The position numbers and the translations under genes are program-made. From Cristatella mucedo (taxonomy: Eukaryota; Bryozoa; Phylactolaemata; Cristatellidae), in NCBI GenBank assembly GCA_009760855.2, contig WPIO01000001.1, forward strand, positions 6,937,001 to 7,001,000: a DNA stretch of 64,000 nt, written 5' to 3'. Positions 1-9,617 of this stretch are shown piece after piece (positions within the stretch are counted from its first letter, which is position 1; every line of letters begins with the position of its first letter). Under the pieces are notes generated by a model. The model searched no databases, was not told the DNA's origin, and saw only the letters and a list, made by a program, of their open reading frames with translations.

Positions 1-175
1 TAGCATATCACCCAAAGAGAACTAAATTTCGTTCTAGGCCCATTACATGTGCTGTAAAGGAATCGTGTCAATCGATTAGAGATAACATGCTCGCAGCGGC
101 AGCTCGCATAAGCACACAAAGTACAATTCACACGGACCAGTAGCTTCACCTATTGTGGGTTTTAGGCAATTAATA
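1..175 (-). mobile_element. 3' UTR fragment of the L2/CR1-like LINE group
   Basis: The first 50 bases match the LINE 3' hairpin (AGAGAACTAAAT followed by CTAGGCCCATTACATGTGCTG). The next 120 bases match the part of the LINE 3' UTR with repeated AACATGC and GCATAAGCACA motifs, also seen at 11.2, 21.3 and 21.6 kb. No coding part is present and the left end lies outside the window. Reading the hairpin in reverse places the element on the minus strand. Confidence 0.6.
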
Positions 176-848
176 TAGAAAATTTTCTATTGAACGATAA
201 CAAATTGCTGTTCAATTTTAGGCGTAGTTCTTCCTCCTGCTCTTGTTTATTTGGTCGATTCTTAGCTTGATATTTGTGCATTGCTGCTCAGATCATCCTT
301 AATAGGGTCTTTGACAGGTTCTTCATAATCAGTTTTTTTTACTGCCAGTACAGCTATTATCACGCTGTTATCTGTCTACCTTCAAGGTAAAGCTGTGTTT
401 CATGCACTGTATTAATGAACTTTAACGGAACGCAAGTGGCTGGTTAGAAAACCTGAAAGCTATGTTCCGGTACGACCGGTAACCTGCTCAAAAGAGGGTG
501 CGGCTAGATGTGATGTAGGCTCCTCAGTACTTTAACCGACTAATCTAGCGTCAACTCTCCGCTATTCAATGTACAGATTTATAAGTTACAAGAAATGTAC
601 ATCCACTCTTTTACTACCGAGCTCACCCCCTCTAGTTCTGCCCCGCCCCCGAGGTGGTTGGCGGTAATAAGTCCGCTCTTTGGTTTCACTCGGAAGTACA
701 CGAGCCGAGCTCCGCATAAGTCAGCAGATATCCTATGTGGGTATTGACGAAGTGACCTAATTTAAAATAAGAAATTAAAAAAATTTTCTTTCAGAAATTT
801 GGCACATTATTGTAATATATTTCCCGCCGCGCAACGCCTGACATTACC
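176..848. other. Intergenic upstream region of the first TDP-43 gene
   Basis: No convincing reading frame, repeat family or RNA gene was found. It is moderately AT-rich and becomes GC-rich from about 820. A non-coding first exon of the downstream gene could lie here but cannot be picked out. Confidence 0.4.
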
Positions 849-880
849 CGCCGCCGCCGCCGCCGAGATCTCGCGAGGGT
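849..880 (+). promoter_or_regulatory. CCG repeat and TCTCGCGAG palindrome, probable core promoter
   Basis: A short CCG run (849-866) is followed at 869-877 by TCTCGCGAG, one base short of the TCTCGCGAGA palindrome found in many TATA-less promoters of housekeeping genes. It lies about 60 bases upstream of the first ATG of the TDP-43 homologue at 939. Function is inferred from motif and position only. Confidence 0.4.
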
Positions 881-938
881 TAACGCACTACTGGTTGTAG
901 CGCGTGCGGCTTTGAATTATCGGACCGTGGGAGTTCTC

Positions 939-3244
939 ATGATGACGCTGCAGTACGTTCAAGTCGTTGAAAATGAGGGAGATGAGGCGATTGAGCTACC
1001 TACTGAAGAGGACGGCACGTTGCTTCTGACGACGGTATCGGCTCAGTTCCCTGGTTCGTGCGGGCTGAAATACCGGAATGCCGAATCGGGCAATTTACGA
1101 GGCATTCGCATTCAAGATGGAAAGCTGTTTTCACCTGAAGATAGCTGGGGAAGTCATTTGTATTACGTCGTGTTTCCAAAAGGTATTCGTCCAGTTTTTA
1201 GCCCACGCGTTTGCCGGTCTCTTTTCGATCGGCTACATGGGTTCAAAATGGCGCGCTACTTCCTTTAGGGCCTAGCTTACAGTGGACCCGGATTACTTAA
1301 TGCGTATTGTGCTTTAGCCTTTGTTTTCCGCTGAGAGTTTCTGTATGCTTACGGAGTTATTCAGATCAACATGGCTGAATCGCTCTTGACCGCTGTGCAC
1401 ATAATTACGTTTTTAGCTCGTAGAGTTGCCCCATTCTTTCTTGGTAGGGTTTTCCTTGTTTCGATGTCATTACTCTTTTGGGGCAAGTATGGGATTGGAA
1501 ATCTAGGAGAGCACGTGTCTTCTTTGTAAAGTAATTTAGATGGTGGTTGCTTGAAAAGCGACTTGTATTACTGTGAGATGACGACTACTTTTCTTAGTGT
1601 GGCAGGTAGGCGGTCGTCGTAATAGTAACTGCCGAGGTTGACTTAATAGACGGAGCGTTTTTGGCTGCCACTAGCTTTTAATATTTCAGACAGTAACAAG
1701 CGAAAGGGAGAGGCGCTGGAGACCTCAAACGCTAAAGTAAAGAAGCCCACCCCGCCTACACCAACGGCAACATCTTCAACACCGTCGTCGACTCCTTCGA
1801 GCCGTCAGAAATGCACCGACCTGATTGTTCTTGGCTTGCCGTATTCATGTGAGAAAGAAGAGCTTCAGACTTACTTTGAGCAGTTTGGTGAGGTGCTCAT
1901 GGCTGAGGTAAACTGCAATAGAAGGGAAAAGGATCACTCCATAACCGTGCCTGTTAAGTGTGTTTGGGCATAGTTTTATCAGGCCTTTAGCTCGCGTGTT
2001 TGTGTTGTGCTTGGCAGATTAAGAAGGATCCCAGGAGTGGTAAATCGAAAGGCTTTGGTTTCATCAGATTTGGTGACACTGACTCACAGACCAAAAGCCT
2101 AAATCAAAGGCACATGATTGGTGGTCGATGGTGCGACGTGAAGATGCCACTATCCAAGGTGAGCAGTATGCAGTGCACGATTCTAGCAAAACAAGTTATT
2201 TTATTTTCATTGCAACAATTCGTTGCATGTGTGCAGTTAAAAGATCTTGGATTTTAGGAGGGTCCATCAGGAGTGACAGGAAATAGGAAAATATTTATAG
2301 GCAGATGTGCTGAGGATATCAACGCCGAAGATCTGAGAAATTATTTCTCAAAGTATGGCGAGGCAAGTTATGTTTGATGCTGTTTTAGTTGGTCATTATA
2401 GTTCCTATTTATAAATATTGACAGCACGTAAGACTGGTCACAAGATGCAAATGCTGTGGCTTTCTCACCATATTCGAGACTATTGAGTGTTGTGGATTTT
2501 TGCTCTTCTATGCAGGTTATTGACGTTTTTATTCCCAAGCCTTACCGAGCATTTGCTTTTGTTACATTTGCGGATCCGTACGTGGCCAAAGGTTTGTGTG
2601 GTGAAGACCATATTATTAAAGGCTCTAGTGTGCATGTAAGTTCTGCTGAACCAAAGAATCCTGAGAAGAGACCATATTATGACGATTCTGGATATCGTGG
2701 TGGTAGTGGTGGTGGTGCTAGCAGATACGATGATGGGTATGGCAGATATGACGATGGCTATGGCTATGGCGATGGCAACTACGGCAACAACTATGGGCCC
2801 AGCCAAAGAGATGACTGGGATGGTCCTGGTTCGTATCATCGCTCACGTCGTGACAGCGGACCTTATGGAGGCCCAGGAATGGGAGGAGGTATGGGCTGCT
2901 CCTTTTCTGCAATCTTATTTCTGCTTACTTGCATGTGTTAATGACTAGAGCAGCAGATTCAGCTAGCTTTTTTCTGCTTGTCCAACCTATTATTCGCTCA
3001 CCACTTCTGCTACTTAGCACTCATTACTAATGCTGCTAAGTTGCTGCTGCTGTCTCATCCTGGTCCAAGTTCACCAAGGTCCAGCTTTTGTGATGTAGGA
3101 GCAGTTCTGTTTGAATGTTGGCAGTTTGGTCCCTTGTGAACAGATGAAAGATTGCAGAGCTTGACTGATTTTCTTGGCTGTCTGTTGATAGACCGAGCGC
3201 CTAGGAGACCGTCTGGCAGAAGTTCGTATTATGACGCGTACTGA
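939..3244 (+). CDS. TARDBP: TDP-43 (TAR DNA-binding protein) homologue, short-tailed paralogue, six exons
   Basis: TDP-43 is a nuclear RNA-binding protein that controls splicing and stability of UG-rich transcripts. Proposed exons are 939-1182, 1690-1907, 2018-2158, 2258-2362, 2516-2888 and 3192-3244; phases join cleanly and give 377 residues. Residues 1-82 are the N-terminal dimerisation domain ([13 protein letters not shown]). A bipartite nuclear signal follows (KRK at 85-87, KVKK at 97-100). RRM1 spans about 125-198 (RNP2 LIVLGL, RNP1 KGFGFIRF). RRM2 spans about 212-286 (RNP2 KIFIGR, RNP1 RAFAFVTF). The tail is Gly/Tyr/Asp-rich (RYDDGYG repeats). Exon 4 ends in a GC donor (GAG|GCAAGT), and homology fixes the reading across it. 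The conserved hydrophobic helix of TDP-43 C-termini is missing. Exon 6 is inferred from a good acceptor, matching phase and an RGYS-like tail ending SSYYDAY. If the last intron is retained, the frame instead stops at 2941 after a hydrophobic tail. Either of two adjacent ATGs (939, 942) could start translation. Confidence 0.9.
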
Positions 3245-3890
3245 CGTGCTGATCGCCAGCTGATTTTGAGCGAGCTGCGAGCAGAACGAGAACGGCTGCC
3301 TGAAGGACATAACTGAGTTGTGCTCGAGATCAGTTCGAGAAATTGAGAGGCTTACCCGAGGAAGCACATGCCAACAGTCTTATCCGTGAACTGCAGTGAA
3401 CTGTGATGAGGCCTTGATACTATGGACAGCTGTGCGCCTGCTGTATGCGAGGTATACCAACATATTTGGATGCAATATCAGTGTGGCATGTTTTTGCCAT
3501 GTGTGGCCGAATAAACAACTTGAACCACGTGAATGAGGACCTTGGTGATCCATAGTGAAATAGCCATGAGAAGCCTTCATAAATGTGTTTATTCCAGGCG
3601 TCTTAACAAAGTGAATGCTGCACTGCTGATGTGTTCTTTTGGCTCTAGTACTATTTTCTTTAAACAAATTTGCTGATCTTTCGTGAGTCTTAAGCGAGGT
3701 CTTCACCTATCCCTGTAAAGCCTCTGCACTTCGGGAAGCCACTGTACTAGAAGAATTTGGGTAAGTATAGCTTTCCAGGTTGTTGACAAGATGGTATTGC
3801 ATCATATTTTTTTTAACCATTGATAGCATGGATCGTTCTGTTTGCTGATGTATTTATATGAAACAATAAAGTTGCATTAGTAAAGCTGGC
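3245..3890 (+). other. Probable 3' UTR of the short-tailed TDP-43 gene with polyadenylation signal
   Basis: The stretch after the exon 6 stop has no extended coding frame and ends at a canonical AATAAA (3865-3870) followed by TTGCATTAG. This is the first good polyadenylation signal after the gene, so the transcript probably ends near 3885-3900. The UTR extent is inferred. Confidence 0.5.
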
Positions 3891-3899
3891 CTAACTATA

Positions 3900-4583
3900 A
3901 ACCCAGGCAACGCGGCTTTGTTTCTAAAAGACCATGCATTGGAGATATAAAGTTCTGTAATGCTGCGACCCTGCTGCCTTGTTGAGACATCAGCCCTGTA
4001 TGGTAACTGATATTGCTGCACTCGAGCGGTAATTTCCAAGTTTTGTAAGTCGTTCGTTTTAAGCAACTGTTCATTTTTATTACATTTAATTGTGGAAGTA
4101 GGACTTCGGATCAAACATTACCATAAAGACATGCATAAAAGCTATCTATACAGGCAGAAGTATAAACTGTAGAGCCCTCAGAAATGGGGCATGTTTGGGA
4201 TACCCCAATGTGAAATACCCTATAATGAGCTAGATCTGTTCGTCTTGTTTCTAATCCTTGACATACTTATCTCATTTACTTACCGAATCCTTCGTGGTGT
4301 ATCTATATTATGTACAATGGGAGTACTTCAATTGTGTATAGAGAAAGAGGGTGAAGTGGTTTGCTTATTTGCATGTGAAGATGCAACGTGCATTGGCATG
4401 GTTGAAATTAAACGTCAGAATGCTTATGCCGGCTACCATGTTAAAAAATTGAAGCAAAGTTGGTTTTCTGATATTTTTAATGACTAGTTTAAAAAAATAA
4501 CCCTTGAAATTATTTACTGCACCCTAAATCAGGACTGGTATGTGTTGAAAGGAAAGGCGATTTCGAGACGTACCAGACGGTAT
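3900..4583. other. Intergenic sequence without recognised feature
   Basis: AT-rich sequence between the end of the short-tailed TDP-43 transcript and the paired SINEs. A 98-codon frame at 4191-4487 has no recognisable domain and an AT-rich composition like its surroundings, so it is not called a gene. Confidence 0.4.
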
Positions 4584-4908
4584 CCTAGCTGATTAAACAG
4601 CCTCTTTTTGTATAGCGACAGAAGAGCCTTTACGGCTATCGCCACCACTTGCAGTGGCGATAAAGAATCACCCACCGCAGGAATCGAACCCACGACCTCG
4701 TGACCGATGTCGTGAAAGCAACCAACTTACCTAGTGTGCCATCACAGATCCTAGCTGACTAAACAGCCTCTCTTGTTTAGCAACAGAAGCCCCTTTACGG
4801 CTATCACCACCGCATGCAGCAGCGACAAAGGGTCGCTCACAGCAGGAATCGAACCACGACCTCGGGACCATGGTCCTGAAAGCCTTACCTAGTGTGCCAT
4901 CACGGCTC
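4584..4908 (-). mobile_element. SINE B, two tandem tRNA-derived copies
   Basis: Two head-to-tail copies (about 4584-4746 and 4750-4908) each begin with CCTAGCTGAY.AAACAGCCTC. Each ends with a tRNA-like region that read in reverse carries a B box GGTTCGATTCC (GGGTTCGATTCC in the other copy) and an A-box-like TGGCACACTAGG. The inner part (CGGCTATCGCCACC) matches copies at 45.5, 56.2 and 60.2 kb. Only three bases separate the two units. They are mobile-element relics and not functional tRNA genes: no complete cloverleaf is visible. Confidence 0.75.
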
Positions 4909-5106
4909 ACCGACCTCGGTCTATTTGCACCCTCAAGGTGAATCACATTCGCATCCTGGATCGCCCGAGTATCCCGGTCAATTCCTCAGGAATTCTAAAT
5001 TATGTGGTTATCACTAGAACCCTCAACGTGTTGAGTAAAATTCTACCATCCTTAGCTGGGGTTATTATAGCTCCCAAGCATTTAGTTTGAATTTGTAAAT
5101 CAAGTT

Positions 5107-5107
<1 letters not shown>

Positions 5108-5138
<31 letters not shown>
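5108..5138 (+). repeat. (GT)n microsatellite
   Basis: About fifteen uninterrupted GT units followed by a degenerate CACGAGTACAGG stretch. It lies in intergenic DNA downstream of the first TDP-43 gene. Confidence 0.95.
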
Positions 5139-5139
<1 letters not shown>

Positions 5140-6204
5140 ACGAGTACAGGTACACGTGTATGTATATACACCGTTTCGTGTGTGCCTAACGGCTCCGGAA
5201 GAATCAAACATTATGTTGGGAAGTGTCTGGGACATACTTGTGTAGTATTCTTGCATATCTGTCTGCCAGCGCTTTTAGCAGTCAACTGGAGATCGACCTA
5301 TGAGTGACCTTCGATTATAATTCCGCAAGCAGGAATAGCTCCATCCTTCGCTGGATAGGCATGTATTTAAGTCGGTTTTAATTAACAAACGCTGGTTAAA
5401 GCAGTGTGGGTCCATTGCTTGCAATGATTACTTCGTCGGCTTAATCGACTGCGACAGGTTCCCGACTGCCTCCATATTGTAACGTATGGGTAACTAACCA
5501 GCTCGGTAGCAGCATAAGCAAATGAGTACAGACCTGACTCTCAGCTCCTTCAACACCGAACTAGTGAAACAAAGAGTTGCCCGCATATTAAATGCTGGTA
5601 CGATAGGCAAGCTCAGGCTGACTAGCAGAAACTAAAGCTCAACGAAATTACTTAAAATTGCATAATCGTCGCGAACGAGAACAGCAGCAGTTAATTCAAT
5701 TTATATGCCGACCAGATCAGATGTCATACATCTAGTGCCTTCTATAAATAAAGAGCGAACTGACCATATGCCTGGGCGTATCGCGACTGGCATACCCTGT
5801 TCAGGCTCTGCAGCTTATACTTAATACTTGGCTGCATATGAGGCTGCTCGTACTTGGTAGGTCAAAGCCTGATCAGCAGTGGCTTTTCCGAAGAACTCGT
5901 TTGGAGATGCACCCCAGTGCTCGAAGCCCATTTACTAAGCAGCTTTATAACTCGGCTTGACATCGCAACTGCGATTGTGCAGGCTTAAGACGTTTTGTAG
6001 CACTCCTGTAGTACTAACAAATAAGCACACAGCACCATGCATACGGACCTAGTGCAACGGTGGGTTTATGCTTCTTTTTAAATCAAGTAAAGGGATCTCG
6101 CGACGCAGTGCGGTCAAAAGGATTTGAAGATGGTTTCACAGCGAAATGTCGAAAGTGGGTTGCACGATTACTAGCCTAATTGAGAATTTGCTTCGACAGT
6201 TCAG
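5139..6204. other. Intergenic sequence, nothing recognised
   Basis: No reading frame above background, no repeat shared with the rest of the window and no RNA structure noticed. Confidence 0.4.
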
Positions 6205-6405
6205 CCAAAACATTTCCGAACCTTCCTAATTCCGCGCCCCTTAAATACAGTTCCTCATACCATCCTCCAACCATAAAATTGTGTGCGAAACGTGGAAATG
6301 CTTTTTTTCCTATGATAAGGCGACCCCCGTGAAAGGGTCGTTCGACCCCCGTGAAAGGGTCGTTCGACCCCCTAAGGGGTCGCGACCCACACGTTCAGAA
6401 CCACG
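6205..6405. mobile_element. SPIN/URR1-like hAT non-autonomous element, degraded copy
   Basis: The order of motifs matches the intact copy at 43805-43992: AACCTTCCTAATTCCGC at the left, then TACAGTTCCTCAT, CCAACCATAAAATT, GGCGACCCCCGTGAAAGGGTC, GGGGTCGCGACCCAC and a right end near CAGAACCAC. The 22-base block CGACCCCCGTGAAAGG.. is tandemly doubled here. The terminal bases are eroded, so no target duplication is seen. Resemblance to SPIN-type hAT elements is from memory of the family. Confidence 0.7.
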
Positions 6406-9375
6406 AGCTAGAACAAAAATTAAGGGACCAGGAAGCGAGAAAGACCTATAGCTTTATGCGTTGCTTTTTAGAGAGCAAATGCAGATAGGCCAGATGCGGT
6501 ATAATGTGAGTTCACGACAGGTAAGTCTAGCTAAGAGTTTTGCACCAAGTATAAGCATCTGATTGCATAGGCCCTAAGGCCTGCAAGCGCCGAATTACAG
6601 AAGTCTATATGGGTGTCGCAAATAATTGAACTAACTGGAATATAGCATCGCTTTCCGACTTCGAATTTTGTAAAAAGCCAAGTTGCAGTCTCAAACCCTT
6701 GCAATGCCGTGATTTCAGTTCGTACACCCTCCTAGACTTAACTCCCGACTGACGTCATGACGTTCCCCGGAATTTTAAAGCAGCCAAAAACCAATGTTAT
6801 TCTTAGCCACCACCACCTGTGTTGTTTTTTTGGTCACTTGTGCATCCCTAACCAACCAACGCATTTCTTTTCCATCATATGGCAAGTGCCTAGAAAGGAA
6901 TTTGGTCTTTCGGGGACCAAAAATCAATGCCTCATCAATATTAATTAGCACGTTCGAGTATAATTTTGTTATCCGTAAGATCACTAGGTAGCAAAAGCTG
7001 CAGTTGGACCGTGAAAGCAGTTATATGATCACAGTGGCTTTACCCGGGTATTAAAGTCTTTAGGTCTTTTCATTTTTTTTAGTCCCATGTAATCGGCATA
7101 TACCTTTAGCTGACTCAGCTAGAGTCTAGCTGCTTGTACGATCTGTAGCTTAGCCACGGAATGTACTGACGTGAAGCCATTCACTAGTCAACGAGATCAG
7201 ACCTATTATAAGGCAGACAGAAGCACCGACCGCAGCAAAGATGGAAAAATGAGTGAGAATAGCAAAAGTAATGTATACATTCTACTTAAGAACAATTAGA
7301 TGAATGAGCCAATCAGGTACAAAATGGCTGTTGCCAATGACGTCTTTAAATTCACCAGACCAGGTCTTGGTGCAGCTAGGTACGCTAGCTTCGACAGGTG
7401 GATTTAACAGTATTACACAGCTGTCCCCTTATTATAAAATTAAAGTTAGCTCCGGGTCCTACAGCGATATAACTAAATTCAGAAAAGAACATGGAAGCAC
7501 ATTACATCCAGAGTACGATAACCGTTTGGTTTATAGTCACTATGTACAATTCCACTATTCCACTATTCCAACTTAAGCTGCTACACCAAATTGTGTACCT
7601 GCCATTCGGCAGCTTTGCCATGTACGATTTTCAGAATGGTTTCGTCAACATCTCGCGGAATTAGTGCGTGTTGTACCGTACCTTAAAACCCCTCGTACAT
7701 TTAATATGCAGGTTCTCTATATCTTGAGTACGTTATGACAAGCACTGCACATCGTACGTTTGTATTTGCGACTAAAAAGCGCATCGTAATTACAAGAAAA
7801 AATGCTTCATATTTGGGTGGGTGCATTCATATTTTGCTACTCTCTCGACTTGATAGGTAAAGCTCAGCTGATTTAAGGTAAAGCTCAGCTGATTCAGCAA
7901 CCTCGTTACTTTTCATCAGAAAAAAACGGCCTAATCGACTATAACTCTCTCGAGCCCACGAACTGAGTTGTTAAGTGCACTGTACACGGTCCTGGTTTAG
8001 TCGGTGAACTCGGTAATTCAAGTTCGCCGGCCTGGAGCAATGACGACCGACAGCATCCAAATGTAGGCATTTGAATAGCCGCTAAGCATAATGGTACCAG
8101 GGCTACCATTTTCATATTGCATCAGCCTGGATACACTTATTTGGATGCAAGGCAGAACGGATTCACACAGATTTCGCACTCGGAAGTTAGTCAGCCGAAC
8201 GGCAGGCCCACACGACTGAATTCATACGTTAAAAAGCACTAGCCTTAAATAGCGAAGATAGCTGTGCCCAGAGCTAGCCCGATGTAACTGGGCATTCAAA
8301 ACTAAAACAAACTGGCCGTCATAGAACCTGAGATTTTAAGCCTACTGATATGCCGGAAAAATCATCCGCCAGGGTAACATAAAATTTTTATCATCGGTCC
8401 TGGCTGGGTGGTTGGCAGAAAACGCATATTTCTATTGCTTAAGATTTTTCAAGTTTCGGATTTGACCCCAGGGGCACATCACACGTTCTAAAACGACTCC
8501 ATGGTTTCCGATCATGATTTAATAACCGTCTAGGGCTGTATGCATTTCAATTGAACAAGCTGATCTGGCATAGCTAGAAGGGGCATTAAGTTTCGCCGAA
8601 ACTCTATAAGTCAAGCCGCTTGCTTAGACTCGGTTTGCACCCCAACACACTACTTTTCTAGGTCTGATGAAGCTGAGTCGACCTAAACAGCCTTAGTGCT
8701 GGCACTTGGATAATTAGTGGCTGAATTAGGTAGTGTAGGTTGGGGAGTGGTCTGAAAAGAAATCTGTGAGGCTTCTAGCACCACCGTCTTCCTGCAAGTA
8801 TCACCTTACAATGTTTACTGAGTTTCACTCTGCGTCAGTCTCCTGCTATCTCATGGACATATGCCGCCAGGGCACATTCTAAGGTAAACTTATCCGTGAC
8901 ACTATGCACTATGCTATCACTAACCTATTAACTTCACTATTATTATTTTAATTTTATAACCAATTGACATGCTTCTGTTGCAGCATATCTAAAGCGCCTA
9001 AAACGAGTTCTTATAGGGCACTATAAAGATGTCATAATAATAACCTAGTCGTTTCTAAAAGCAAACTAATGGTATTAGGCTGTTTGGGTAAGTGCTAATG
9101 GCCATATCGCGAACCCATGAGCAACACAGACCATCACAGTGACAGTTGAACTCGATGAAGGCCCTTGTAACAGCAGCCAGCACACAAGCTTGTACAACTT
9201 GCTGAGGTGCTGAATTACTAATCCAGCTTTCCAGACGAACCATACCGACGGATGACCAGGGAGTCGGTAAGCACGTTAAGCAGCTACCTCTGCTATAATT
9301 AACCAAGGTGAGACAGCAAGGTAAGCCGTAGGGTCCTGACAACTTCGAAGACAACGTGTAACATCTTTTAACTGC
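6406..9375. other. Intergenic sequence between the converging TDP-43 genes
   Basis: No gene was recognised. A 90-codon frame (7304-7576) has no family resemblance. A short direct duplication of GGTAAAGCTCAGCTGATT lies at 7857-7894. The right end may contain unrecognised 3' UTR of the minus-strand TDP-43 gene. Confidence 0.4.
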
Positions 9376-9381
9376 TTTATT
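9376..9381 (-). terminator. Candidate polyadenylation signal of the full-length TDP-43 gene
   Basis: TTTATT on the plus strand reads AATAAA on the minus strand, about 240 bases after the minus-strand stop codon at 9618-9620. It is a plausible 3' end for the transcript. Confidence 0.45.
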
Positions 9382-9584
9382 ACAAAAAAGACAACATACT
9401 GCCACACCGACATGCATACTGTAGGTTGAAGCTGTGTATATCATAAAAGGAACACTGCCATTGGCAGGCCTGGGGGTACGAAAGCAGTAATTACGTCCCT
9501 CAAATTCCTTTGCTTCAATGAAACCAATGCACAATACATGCTTTTCCAGAATTAGATGCTAAATGCAGCACAAGGCCGAGGGTG

Positions 9585-9610
9585 GCAGATCTCACACACT
9601 TGGTTTCGAC
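9585..9610 (-). promoter_or_regulatory. Short UG-rich run in the 3' UTR of full-length TDP-43
   Basis: Just after the stop codon the transcript reads AAGTGTGTGAG. UG repeats are the known TDP-43 binding sequence, and TDP-43 autoregulates through its own 3' UTR in vertebrates. With only about three UG units the site is weak, so this is a suggestion only. Confidence 0.2.
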
Positions 9611-9617
9611 TTCCCAA

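Noticed and set aside
4681-4700. Possible tRNA genes at B-box-like sites
   Set aside because: Each lies within a SINE unit with a constant tail, and no complete acceptor and anticodon stems were seen.
7304-7576. 90-codon frame in intergenic DNA
   Set aside because: No family resemblance, no splice or promoter context, and length within chance for AT-rich sequence.
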